This document shows, one piece after another, positions 56,221-64,000 of a stretch of DNA of 64,000 nt (positions are counted from its first letter, which is position 1; each line of letters begins with the position of its first letter). The translations under genes were made by a program, and so were the position numbers. The notes below the pieces were generated by a model. The model worked only from the letters and a program-made list of their open reading frames with translations, was not told the origin of the DNA and searched no databases. Location of the stretch: positions 1 through 64,000 of the forward strand of contig NZ_LDUY01000002.1 in the NCBI RefSeq assembly GCF_001038455.1, written 5' to 3'. This DNA comes from Fructobacillus sp. EFB-N1 (GTDB lineage: Bacteria; Bacillota; Bacilli; Lactobacillales; Lactobacillaceae).

Positions 56221-57324
56221 ATGAAAGCAAGCAAGCAGAAAACAAAAGATGTCTCACCGACCCTTTCAATCCAGACGTTATTGACGCTGGCCTTGTCGGT
56301 GGGCTTTTTACTATTGTTAGCCGTGATTTTATTTTGTTTGGACCTGATTTTAGGCCCAAATATTCATGGTGAAACGATTGAGAAGCTGAGCCATTGGTGG
56401 GCTTTTCTAGTCATTGTCGCTGTGATTTGGACGATTTGCTTGTCTTGGATTTTGGCTCAATTTTTGGTGCGCCCAGTTAAAAAGTTACAAGAAACGATGC
56501 TGGCCTTTGAAGAGGACCCTGTGACAGATGACCGAGTCAAGCCGGTTGCCTACAATAAGGAACTCAATGACTTGGGGCAGGTGCAAAACGAGACGATGGA
56601 TAAGGTCCAGGGTCTTATCCACGCTCAGCAGGATTTTGTCTCAGATGTTTCGCATGAATTGCGGACGCCAGTGGCTATCGTTAAGGGACATTTGGAGCTT
56701 TTGGAACGCTGGGGGAAGGATGATCCAGAGGTCTTAGAAGATTCCATTCACTCTTCGTTGTCTGAAATATCTCGGATGGAAACCTTGGTCAACGAAATGC
56801 TGATGTTGACTCGAGCAGAAAACTTAACGGTCAGCAGTCAACCTGAAAAGACTGAGGTGGCGCCCGTTTTGGAACGGGTTTACCACGACTTGCAGATGGT
56901 CCATCCTGATTTTTCGTGGACATTGGACAATGCTTTGGGGGCTCCGGCTGAAGTGGCAGTGCGTTCAGATCATTTGGAGCAACTCCTCATTATTTTGATC
57001 GATAATGCTCTGAAGTACTCAACCGACCGGAAGGAAATTCACCTGGCTTTGGCGGAATCCGGTTCTTGGGTTGATATTGGCGTTCAAGACTTCGGTCAAG
57101 GAATTGCCGCTGAGGACTTGGATCGCGTTTTTGATCGTTTTTACCGTGTCGATAAGGCGCGGGTGCACCAAACTGGTGGGAATGGTTTAGGCTTGAGTAT
57201 CGTGAAAAAGATGGTCGCCGCCTATGGTGGCCAGGTTCAGGTTGAATCAGCGCTTGGTTCCGGTTCGGTTTTCCGGTTGCGCTTCCCGCTGGTTAAAGAA
57301 ACAGATAACCATCAAAAAGACTGA
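56221..57324 (+). CDS. HAMP-containing sensor histidine kinase
   Basis: A 367-aa kinase partner of the preceding regulator. It has two TM helices (about 20-42 and 60-82) with only a short extracellular loop, then a HAMP domain (about 84-135). The H-box is FVSDVSHELRTPVAI (His about 150). The N, G1 and G2 boxes are IIDNALKYS, DFGQGIAAEDL and GNGLGLSIVKKM. The tiny outer loop suggests sensing in or near the membrane. ArlS/LisK-like by length; the signal is unknown. Confidence 0.93.
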   Translation: MKASKQKTKDVSPTLSIQTLLTLALSVGFLLLLAVILFCLDLILGPNIHGETIEKLSHWWAFLVIVAVIWTICLSWILAQFLVRPVKKLQETMLAFEEDPVTDDRVKPVAYNKELNDLGQVQNETMDKVQGLIHAQQDFVSDVSHELRTPVAIVKGHLELLERWGKDDPEVLEDSIHSSLSEISRMETLVNEMLMLTRAENLTVSSQPEKTEVAPVLERVYHDLQMVHPDFSWTLDNALGAPAEVAVRSDHLEQLLIILIDNALKYSTDRKEIHLALAESGSWVDIGVQDFGQGIAAEDLDRVFDRFYRVDKARVHQTGGNGLGLSIVKKMVAAYGGQVQVESALGSGSVFRLRFPLVKETDNHQKD

Positions 57325-57388
57325 TTGGCTGATTTGCTATTAACTTCCAATTTTGGGAGTTCTGGCGTATCGACGAACTAGTCTTTTT
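57314..57388 (+). terminator. probable terminator after the kinase gene
   Basis: AAAAAGACT (57314-57322) pairs with AGTCTTTTT (57380-57388), with an inner AACTTCC/GGGAGTT hairpin. Long but convincing outer arms with T-run. Its left arm overlaps the end of the coding region. Confidence 0.6.
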
Positions 57389-57426
57389 ATTTGCTTTCAG
57401 AAAAGACAGTTTTTCGCGAACATTCT

Positions 57427-57435
57427 TGTTATAAT
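57427..57435 (+). promoter_or_regulatory. extended -10 promoter of yidC
   Basis: TGTTATAAT at 57427-57435; no good -35. Confidence 0.6.
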
Positions 57436-57474
57436 GTTTAAGACTAATTAAATTATTAAAAGAGGAATTTTTTC

Positions 57475-58422
57475 ATGAAATCAGCAAAGCGGACATTCAC
57501 GATTTTGTTTGTCCTGTTAGATATCTACTTAATGACCGGTGGTTACGGCGTTCATGGCCGAATGTATCGGTTTGTTTCGACACCAATTGCCCATATTTTG
57601 ACGGAGATTGCCAAATGGGTTGGCGGTGTCAACGCCATTGGTTGGGCCATTATTATCTTAACGGCGATTATTCGTTTAATCCTGTTGCCAATTTTTGTTA
57701 ACCAACAAATTAACACGACAAAGTCATCATTAAAGATGCAAAAGTTGCGACCAGAATTGGAAAAGGTTCAAGCGGCTGTGAAGGGTGCCAAGACGGCAGA
57801 AGAGCAGCAGGCGGCTTCAATGGCTTCAATGTCCTTGTACCGTGAGAATGGTGTTTCGATGACCGGCGGGATTTCCTGGTTGACGATGGCCATTCAATTG
57901 CCAATCTTCTCTGGTTTGTACCTGGCTATCCAACACGCCGATGGCTTGAAGACGGCTACCTTCTTTGGTTTACCTTTGTCAAAGCCTGAAATCTTGCTGT
58001 CGCTGGTCGTCTTTGTGATTTATGCGGCTCAAGCATACTTGTCATTGATCCACATGCCAGCTGAACAAAAGAAAACAGCCGGACAGATGCTGTGGATTTC
58101 ACCAGTAATGATTGCTGGGATTACCCTGATTTCATCTGGGGCCTTGGGTCTTTACTTTATTGTTGGTGGAATTACTGTTGTTTTGCAAGCATTCATCGTG
58201 CATTTGATGTATGCTAAGTTAGAGGATGACGTGGATAAGAACTTTGTTCTTAAAAAGGGTGCCGATGATTTGTTGAGCCAACCAGCTTCCGCTGCCTTTG
58301 GGACAACTCAGAATCGTGTTCGCCCCGAAGATTTGCGCCCTCGAGATGTAACAGATGATGACAAGAGCCAACAATCTGGCCCACGAAATGCCGGCAAGCA
58401 ACAACGCCGGAACGAGAAATAA
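57475..58422 (+). CDS. yidC: membrane protein insertase YidC/OxaA
   Basis: A 315-aa insertase of the Oxa1 family. One N-terminal TM, then a conserved core: GWAIIILTAIIRLILLP (with the critical Arg in the hydrophilic groove) and further helices around residues 140-250. The charged C-terminal tail (about 275-315; Arg/Lys/Gln-rich) fits the YidC2-type that binds ribosomes. It lacks a lipobox Cys after the signal segment, unlike SpoIIIJ. It does not lie next to rnpA, so it may be the second paralogue. Confidence 0.93.
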   Translation: MKSAKRTFTILFVLLDIYLMTGGYGVHGRMYRFVSTPIAHILTEIAKWVGGVNAIGWAIIILTAIIRLILLPIFVNQQINTTKSSLKMQKLRPELEKVQAAVKGAKTAEEQQAASMASMSLYRENGVSMTGGISWLTMAIQLPIFSGLYLAIQHADGLKTATFFGLPLSKPEILLSLVVFVIYAAQAYLSLIHMPAEQKKTAGQMLWISPVMIAGITLISSGALGLYFIVGGITVVLQAFIVHLMYAKLEDDVDKNFVLKKGADDLLSQPASAAFGTTQNRVRPEDLRPRDVTDDDKSQQSGPRNAGKQQRRNEK

Positions 58423-58439
58423 TTAATAAAGGACATATA

Positions 58440-59213
58440 ATGGAACGAATTTTATCCAAACAAAATGCCAAAGTGAAAGCTTGGGCCAAGTTAGCCACAA
58501 AAAAGGGACGGCTTGAGCAAAAGACTTACTTGCTTGATGGCTGGCACCTAGTGCAGGAAGCCATCAAAGCGGGGGCAAAGTTCCACGCTATCATGGCAAC
58601 AGAAGAGCAGATGGCAGAACACTTGCCAGATGTTCCCCATGGTGTGCCCGCCTTTGAAATTTCAAAGGAAGTTGCTGCCCATATTGCAGGGTCAAAGACG
58701 CCACAGGGAATCTTTGCCGAAGTAACCTTACCTGAAAAGACTTTTGATCCTACCTATGTCCATGATGGGCTTTGGCTCTTCTTAGATGCCATCCAAGATC
58801 CAGGAAACGTTGGGACCTTAATCCGAACAGCGGATGCTGCTGGCTTTAAGGGAGTTGTTTTGGGTGAAGGAACTGCTGATGCCTATGCACCGAAGGTTGT
58901 TCGTGCTATGCAAGGTTCACACTTCCATTTGGAAGTTTTGCAGGGGGACCTAAACGATTGGATTGCTGCTTTTGAAGACAACAACTTGCCCGTTTACGGT
59001 TCCGAATTGAATGAGGAAGCCAAGCCATACCAAGAAATTCAAGGGTTGTCGGCGGGTGCTTTGATTGTTGGAAATGAAGGTCAGGGCATTAACCCTGAAT
59101 TCGCCAAGAAGACAACGGCTAACCTCTACATTCCAATTTTGGGTCAAGCAGAATCATTGAACGTAGCCGTGGCTGGCGGAATCTTGATGTTCCGGCTGAG
59201 CCTTGGAAATTAA
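58440..59213 (+). CDS. TrmH/SpoU family RNA 2'-O-methyltransferase
   Basis: A 257-aa SPOUT methyltransferase with an N-terminal substrate-binding domain (1-95) and a trefoil-knot core: FLDAIQDPGNVGTLIRTADA, VGNEGQGINPE and LNVAVAGGILMFRL. Family members methylate ribose in rRNA or tRNA; the exact target is unknown. It follows yidC by 17 bases, in one transcription unit. RBS AAAGGACATATA. Confidence 0.9.
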   Translation: MERILSKQNAKVKAWAKLATKKGRLEQKTYLLDGWHLVQEAIKAGAKFHAIMATEEQMAEHLPDVPHGVPAFEISKEVAAHIAGSKTPQGIFAEVTLPEKTFDPTYVHDGLWLFLDAIQDPGNVGTLIRTADAAGFKGVVLGEGTADAYAPKVVRAMQGSHFHLEVLQGDLNDWIAAFEDNNLPVYGSELNEEAKPYQEIQGLSAGALIVGNEGQGINPEFAKKTTANLYIPILGQAESLNVAVAGGILMFRLSLGN

Positions 59214-59265
59214 GGCAAGTTCTGCTATACTAAGAAATATGAAATAGCGAGTGGAGGCGGTCATT

Positions 59266-59502
59266 GTGACGAATATTCTCACCATCCTTTTGCTGGTTGT
59301 CGGTTTTCTGTTAGTCGTGACAGTCATGATGCAGCCAAGCAAACAACAGGATGCTTTGTCAGCTTTGTCTGGTGGAGCAGCCGATTTATTTACCGAGCGA
59401 AAGTCACGCGGTTTTGAAGCCGTGTTGCGTCGGGCAACAACCATTTTGGGAGCCATCTGGTTCATTATTGCCTTGGCCTTGATGTATATTGCCGCTCATT
59501 AA
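59266..59502 (+). CDS. secG: protein translocase subunit SecG
   Basis: A 78-aa membrane protein with two TM helices (about 3-22 and 55-75) and the conserved loop MMQPSKQQDALSALSGGA. It aids SecYE translocation. The GTG start at 59266 lies behind GTGGAGGCGG; the upstream GTG at 59251 is part of that site. Followed by rnr and smpB, a conserved Firmicutes order. Confidence 0.94.
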   Translation: MTNILTILLLVVGFLLVVTVMMQPSKQQDALSALSGGAADLFTERKSRGFEAVLRRATTILGAIWFIIALALMYIAAH

Positions 59503-59510
59503 TTGAAAGG

Positions 59511-59540
59511 TCAGTTTACTTTTTTGTAGACTGATTTTTT
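59511..59540 (+). terminator. terminator or attenuator between secG and rnr
   Basis: TCAGTTTAC, loop TTTTTT, GTAGACTGA (one G-U pair) and TTTTTT. Confidence 0.78.
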
Positions 59541-59573
59541 ATTTACCATTTTTAGGAGAACATTAAGAAAATA

Positions 59574-62063
59574 ATGGAATTAAAGCAATTAAAAGAACAA
59601 ATCGCGGGCTTTTTGAAGGCCAATTCAACTCAGGCCTTTACGGCACAAAACTTGGCTGACGGTCTGCGCATGAATGATGCAGCCGGTTACAGACAGGTAG
59701 TTGGGGTCTTGGACCAAATGGTCGTTTCTAAGACGGCTAAGCAGGTGGGCGATGCCTATCAATACCAAGCAGTAAGCGGTGAAATTGAGGGTGAATTTAA
59801 GGCCAATGATAAGGGCTTTGGCTTTGTCCGCTATGATGAAAACTTACCCGACTACTTTATCGCCCCTGACAATACTGGGCAGGCAATGCAAGGCGATACT
59901 GTTCGCGTTTCGATGGTGAAACCGGCACAGTCTGATGACCGTGGTCCTGAAGGCCACGTTGAAGAAATTATTGACCATGCCTACCAACGCCTTGTTGGCA
60001 TTTATACGGCAGGTTCACAACAAGAGGGTGCCCTGGGTCAAATTCGTTTAAACGATAAGAAGGCGGGTTCTTATCAGGTTTTGGTGCAAAAAGCTAAGGA
60101 TGGCTTAGAATTGCACGATGGCCAGGTAGTGGTGGCAGAAGTCGACCGCTTTGCTGACCGTGTTCATCCTAAGCAACTTTTGGTTTCCGTGACCCAGGTT
60201 TTGGGTTATGAAAACGAACCTGGCATGGATATCATGCAAATTGTTGAAAATAAGAAGGTACCGAACCATTTTCCTGATGAGGTCATGGCTGAGGCCGATG
60301 CGATTCCAAATGAAGTGTTGGAAGAAGATTATCAAGGCCGTCAGGATATTACTGACCAACCATTGGTAACGATTGATGGTGCCGACACCAAGGATATTGA
60401 CGATGCTGTCGTAGTCTGGAAAAAGGATAACGGTAACTACCACCTTGGTGTCCATATTGCAGATGTTTCTCACTATGTGCGTCCTGGTTCAGCCATTGAT
60501 AAGGAAGCTTACAACCGGGGAACGTCTGTCTATTTGACAGACCGTGTGATTCCAATGTTGCCGCAAAAATTGTCAAATGGGATTGCTTCTTTGAACCCAG
60601 ATGTCAATCGTTTGGCTATGTCCGTGGAAATGGAAATTAACCGCGAAGGCCAGGTTGTGAAGCATGAAATTAAGCAATCAGTCATTCGTTCTCATGCACG
60701 AATGACCTATACGGCCGTGAACGAAATCTTGGCTGGGGATGATAAGACCCGAGAAGAGTATAGCGGTTTGACTGACATGTTTGATCAAATGGGTGAGTTA
60801 CATCAAATTTTGTATCAAAAGCGTGTTCGCCGTGGTGCCATTGAATTCGATACGCCAGAAGCCTCAATTGTTGTTGATGAAAACGGGAAGGCAATTGACG
60901 TGGTTGTCCGCGAACGAGGAACAGCTGAACGAATGATTGAATCATTCATGTTGGCGGCCAATGAAACGGTGGCTGAACATTATGACCGTCTGAAGGTACC
61001 ATTCCTTTATCGAATTCACGAAGTGCCTGATGAAGAACGTGCACAGTCCTTCTTCGAATTTAGTAAGGCTTTGGGACATCCTGTTAAAGGCGATCCGGCT
61101 AAGGTCACGCCAATGATGTTGCAAACCTTGATGGACCAAGTGAAAGATGATCCAGCAGAGCAAATGATTTCAACGATGATGCTGCGAGCAATGAAGCAGG
61201 CCAAGTATTCACCGGAACCACTGGGCCACTTTGGTCTTGGTGCTGATTACTATACGCACTACACGTCACCAATTCGTCGTTACCCTGATTTGACTGTTCA
61301 CCGATTGATTAAGTGGTATGTCAAGAATGGAACGGGTGCTGAAGCGCAAGAAAAGTATGCTTCTTCATTGGGACAAATCGGGATTGATACGTCAACCCGT
61401 GAACGTCGGGCCATCGATACGGAACGATTAGTCGATTCGATGAAAAAGGCCGAGTATATGGAAGATAAGGTTGGCATGGAATTTGATGGTGTCGTCAATG
61501 CTGCCCTCAAGTTTGGCCTCTTTGTTTCCCTGGAAAACACGGTCGAAGGTTTGGTTCATATCTCGAACCTAACGGACGACCACTATGAGTACGATGAAAA
61601 GCATGCCGCTTTAATTGGTCGGTCAAAGCACCATATTTTCCAAATCGGGCAAAAGGTCAAAATCAAGGTCATTCGTGCCAATAAGGAAGAATCAACCGTT
61701 GACTTTGTGCTCTTGAATCCTGAGGAAGCACCCACAACCGATATTCGGGTACCACAACAAAATCAGGGTAAGTTTGGCCGTGACCGCAATGGTCGTGGTA
61801 ACCGTCGTGGTGGTCAGAATAAGGGGGCTGGTCATGGGAACGGCTCTAACCAGAAGTCGAACGGTCATGGTTCAAATAACCGTTCCGATAACCGTCATCA
61901 TGGCGGACAGAACGGTCAGAAGTCAGTTGGTAGCCAACAACGCAACCATGGTGGTAATCGTAGTGTTAGTGGTCATAACTCGAGTCGCTCACCCAAACCA
62001 GGCCAACAAAAGAATGGCTCAAGTAACGGTAGACACCAAATTAAGGTTAACCATCGAAAGTAA
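59574..62063 (+). CDS. rnr: ribonuclease R
   Basis: An 829-aa 3'-5' exoribonuclease that degrades structured RNA and works with SmpB/tmRNA. Domains in order: N-terminal HTH (about 1-65), cold-shock domains (about 75-225), RNB catalytic domain (about 245-580; DGADTKDIDDAVVV holds the metal-binding Asp residues), S1 domain (about 640-715), and a tail rich in Gly/Asn/Arg/Gln/His (about 725-829) like the basic tail of E. coli RNase R. AGGAG lies 15 nt before the ATG, a long spacing; the true start may differ by a few codons. Confidence 0.95.
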   Translation: MELKQLKEQIAGFLKANSTQAFTAQNLADGLRMNDAAGYRQVVGVLDQMVVSKTAKQVGDAYQYQAVSGEIEGEFKANDKGFGFVRYDENLPDYFIAPDNTGQAMQGDTVRVSMVKPAQSDDRGPEGHVEEIIDHAYQRLVGIYTAGSQQEGALGQIRLNDKKAGSYQVLVQKAKDGLELHDGQVVVAEVDRFADRVHPKQLLVSVTQVLGYENEPGMDIMQIVENKKVPNHFPDEVMAEADAIPNEVLEEDYQGRQDITDQPLVTIDGADTKDIDDAVVVWKKDNGNYHLGVHIADVSHYVRPGSAIDKEAYNRGTSVYLTDRVIPMLPQKLSNGIASLNPDVNRLAMSVEMEINREGQVVKHEIKQSVIRSHARMTYTAVNEILAGDDKTREEYSGLTDMFDQMGELHQILYQKRVRRGAIEFDTPEASIVVDENGKAIDVVVRERGTAERMIESFMLAANETVAEHYDRLKVPFLYRIHEVPDEERAQSFFEFSKALGHPVKGDPAKVTPMMLQTLMDQVKDDPAEQMISTMMLRAMKQAKYSPEPLGHFGLGADYYTHYTSPIRRYPDLTVHRLIKWYVKNGTGAEAQEKYASSLGQIGIDTSTRERRAIDTERLVDSMKKAEYMEDKVGMEFDGVVNAALKFGLFVSLENTVEGLVHISNLTDDHYEYDEKHAALIGRSKHHIFQIGQKVKIKVIRANKEESTVDFVLLNPEEAPTTDIRVPQQNQGKFGRDRNGRGNRRGGQNKGAGHGNGSNQKSNGHGSNNRSDNRHHGGQNGQKSVGSQQRNHGGNRSVSGHNSSRSPKPGQQKNGSSNGRHQIKVNHRK

Positions 62064-62094
62064 GCAGTTTTAAAACTTGCAGAAGGGAAGCCGG

Positions 62095-62559
62095 ATGGAC
62101 AAAAAGAAAAGCAAAGACGATCCAGCCCTGGCGCAGAACCGCAAGGCTCGCTTTAACTATGCGATTGAAGAAACCCTGGAGGCCGGAGTTGTTTTGACCG
62201 GAACCGAGATTAAATCAGTTCGAGCCGGTCAAATTACGATTGGGGATGGTTTTGTGACTATCAACAATGGTCAAGCAATCCTCACCAATGTTCATATTGC
62301 GGCCTATGAAAATGGTAATCAATTTAACGTTGATCCTTTACGCAACCGGGTGCTACTTTTGCACAAAAAACAAATTGCCCGATTGACCGGGTTGGCGAAG
62401 GAACCTGGGGTAACCATTGTGCCGTTGAAGGTTTATCTGAAGCGTGGTTTTGCCAAGGTTTTAATTGGTGTTGGTCGTGGAAAAAAGCAATATGACAAGC
62501 GCCAATCAATTAAAAAGCGCGACCAGGAACGAGATTTAAATCGTCGTTTTAAAAATTAA
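62095..62559 (+). CDS. smpB: SsrA-binding protein SmpB
   Basis: A 154-aa OB-fold protein that brings tmRNA to stalled ribosomes. Signatures: [29 protein letters not shown] and the C-terminal [32 protein letters not shown] precedes the ATG (62095). Located directly after rnr. No tmRNA gene (ssrA) was seen in the window. Confidence 0.96.
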   Translation: MDKKKSKDDPALAQNRKARFNYAIEETLEAGVVLTGTEIKSVRAGQITIGDGFVTINNGQAILTNVHIAAYENGNQFNVDPLRNRVLLLHKKQIARLTGLAKEPGVTIVPLKVYLKRGFAKVLIGVGRGKKQYDKRQSIKKRDQERDLNRRFKN

Positions 62560-62563
62560 GCAT

Positions 62564-62605
62564 AACAGGTCTGTTCTTGTGGCATTTAAGAACAGACCTG
62601 TTTTC
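62564..62605 (+). terminator. terminator of the secG-rnr-smpB unit
   Basis: AACAGGTCTGTTCTT (62564-62578) is exactly complementary to AAGAACAGACCTGTT (62588-62602), followed by TTTT. Confidence 0.92.
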
Positions 62606-62690
62606 ATTAATTGTGCTTTTGTTTTGATTTTATCGAAGATTTTTAAAATATTTTATTTAAAAAACAAGAAAAAGACATTCTCTTTTCTAA

Positions 62691-62719
62691 TTGACCCAAA
62701 GACTATTTTTGTCTATACT
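62691..62719 (+). promoter_or_regulatory. promoter of rny
   Basis: TTGACC (62691-62696), 17-bp spacer, TATACT (62714-62719). Confidence 0.85.
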
Positions 62720-62765
62720 AGAATTGTGAATTGAAAAAATTCACTGCTGAAAGGAAGAAAATACG

Positions 62766-64000
62766 ATGGGTATGATTATTATTTCAGCATTCTTTGCTTT
62801 GATAATCGGCTTGGCTGGTGGCTACTTTGTAAAACAAATCTTAGACAAGATGCGTTTCAATAGCGCCAAGCAGGTTGCAGCAAACATTTTAAAACAAGCA
62901 AATGATGAAGCCAAAAGTATCAAACGGGATGCAGAAGTTGACGCAAAGGACTTGGTCCAAAAGTACCGTCATGAAGTGATGGAATCACTGTCAGGTCGGG
63001 AAAAAAAGGTCGAGGCCCAAGAAAGTCGTCTGCAGGATCGGACAGATACTTTGGATCAAAAAGACGCAACTTTGAACCAGCGAGATGCTTCGCTGATTCA
63101 AAAAGAGAACCAGGTACAAAGCCAGTTAGCAGAAGCCACAAAAAAGGCTGATGCTGCACAGGCTACTTTGACTGCACAGGAAGAGAAGTTGCAGGAAATT
63201 GCGGCATTGACTCGAGAACAGGCCAAGGAGCAAATCTTAGCCGAAACGAGTGCTCAGTTGGATCGTGAACGAGCAGCTTTGATTCAAGAGTATGAAATTG
63301 ATGCTAAAAGCGAAGGCGAAAAGCGGGCAAGGAACGTGGTAGTGGAAGCTATCCAGCGTTCGGCTGCTGACACCGTTTCAGATGTCACGGTTTCCGTTGT
63401 GAACTTACCTGGTGAGGAGATGAAGGGTCGGATTATTGGTCGTGAAGGCCGCAACATTCGGACGCTTGAGGCATTGACTGGGATTGATTTGATTATCGAT
63501 GATACGCCAGAGTCGGTTGTCTTGTCAGGGTTTGACCCCCTGCGTCGCCAAATTGCTAAAAACGCCTTAGAGGCTCTGATTTCTGACGGGCGCATTAACC
63601 CAGCTAAGATTGAAGAAGCTGTTGAAAAGGCGCGTCGCCAAATGGATGAAAATATTCGCCAAAAGGGTGAGGAAGCTGTCTTTGAACTAGGACTGCGTGG
63701 CCTACACCCAGACTTAATTAAGTTAATTGGTCGAATGAATTATCGGACATCATACGGACAAAACGTCTTGCAACACTCAATTGAAGTGGCGAAGATTACC
63801 GGTTTGATGGCTGCCGAATTTAAAATGGATGTTGCACAAGCAAAGCGTGCTGGTCTCTTACATGATATTGGTAAGGCTGTTGATGCGGAAGTGGAAGGTT
63901 CTCACGTAGAACTAGGCGTTCGCTTAGCTGAGAAATATCAGGAAAAGCCAGTGGTTGTGAATGCCATTGCCGCCCACCACGGCGATACGGAGGCAATTTC
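62766..64000 (+). CDS. rny: ribonuclease Y, truncated by the window end
   Basis: The first 411 codons of the membrane-bound endoribonuclease that initiates mRNA decay. An N-terminal TM helix (about 3-24) leads into a long coiled coil (about 40-200), a KH domain ([15 protein letters not shown], about residue 220) and the HD domain ([30 protein letters not shown] at the end). No stop before 64000; family length is about 520 aa, so about 110 residues are missing. GAAAGGAAGAAAATACG precedes the ATG. Confidence 0.96.
   Translation, partial: MGMIIISAFFALIIGLAGGYFVKQILDKMRFNSAKQVAANILKQANDEAKSIKRDAEVDAKDLVQKYRHEVMESLSGREKKVEAQESRLQDRTDTLDQKDATLNQRDASLIQKENQVQSQLAEATKKADAAQATLTAQEEKLQEIAALTREQAKEQILAETSAQLDRERAALIQEYEIDAKSEGEKRARNVVVEAIQRSAADTVSDVTVSVVNLPGEEMKGRIIGREGRNIRTLEALTGIDLIIDDTPESVVLSGFDPLRRQIAKNALEALISDGRINPAKIEEAVEKARRQMDENIRQKGEEAVFELGLRGLHPDLIKLIGRMNYRTSYGQNVLQHSIEVAKITGLMAAEFKMDVAQAKRAGLLHDIGKAVDAEVEGSHVELGVRLAEKYQEKPVVVNAIAAHHGDTEAI

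Noticed and set aside
61774-62073. Frame 99 codons long in the 3' end of rnr
   Set aside because: Shifted reading of the low-complexity RNase R tail; no start signal.

Overview
The window looks like a chromosomal segment of a low-to-mid GC, obligately fermentative lactic acid bacterium of the family Lactobacillaceae, most likely the Weissella/Leuconostoc branch. The signs are two D-lactate dehydrogenase genes, T-box control of methionine uptake and of pheST, a Mn2+ riboswitch before a P-type ATPase, an Apf-like surface protein, and Gram-positive core clusters (yqeG-yqeH-yhbY-yqeK-rsfS-yqeM, yvcK-whiA, secG-rnr-smpB). The genus is inferred from gene style, not proven. No rRNA, tRNA, prophage, insertion sequence or CRISPR array was seen.

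Layout. 1-6.3 kb: a GntR/UTRA regulator faces a five-gene minus-strand methionine operon (metQ, metQ, M20 peptidase, metN, metI) headed by a promoter and a Met-type T-box. 6.5-10.8 kb: accessory genes, namely a P-loop kinase broken by a 7-bp repeat, a LysR regulator with a CynX-like MFS exporter, and a photolyase broken by an amber codon. 11-17.3 kb: riboswitch-controlled cation ATPase with an unknown 145-aa partner, then YhgE/Pip membrane protein with an Rrf2 regulator. 17.3-23.2 kb: a glycosyltransferase on the minus strand, two substrate-binding/permease fusion proteins around one ATPase (glutamine type), and a frameshifted coiA. 23.3-35.8 kb: pepF, a 2-hydroxyacid dehydrogenase, T-box-pheST, murA (active-site Cys replaced by Asp), rpmE2, an RlmCD-type methyltransferase, a 46-bp tandem repeat, murF and a serine hydrolase. 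35.9-45.9 kb: cshA, folC, an MFS pump, radC, yvcK-whiA, clpP, ldhD and a second ldhD broken by an ochre codon. 46-49.7 kb: orphan EIIC-type transporter with an elaborate upstream region, an APC permease, and a secreted Apf-like protein. 49.8-64 kb: ribosome-assembly yqe cluster, tmcAL, yceD, a two-component system, yidC, an SpoU methyltransferase, secG-rnr-smpB and the start of rny.

The most useful observations are: (i) four otherwise recognisable genes carry single small inactivating lesions (7-bp repeat unit gain, TGG to TAG, a 1-nt indel, CAA to TAA), which suggests recent decay; (ii) a yybP-ykoY-type Mn2+ riboswitch gives the P-type ATPase a probable manganese-export role and links it with an uncharacterised protein; (iii) MurA has Asp in place of the fosfomycin-target cysteine; (iv) both MetQ proteins lack a lipobox cysteine; (v) the orphan EIIC gene has six TTCAC/GTGAA half-sites and a Fur/PerR-like box upstream. 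No clearly new multi-gene system was found; the best candidates are the Mn ATPase/145-aa pair and the EIIC control region.
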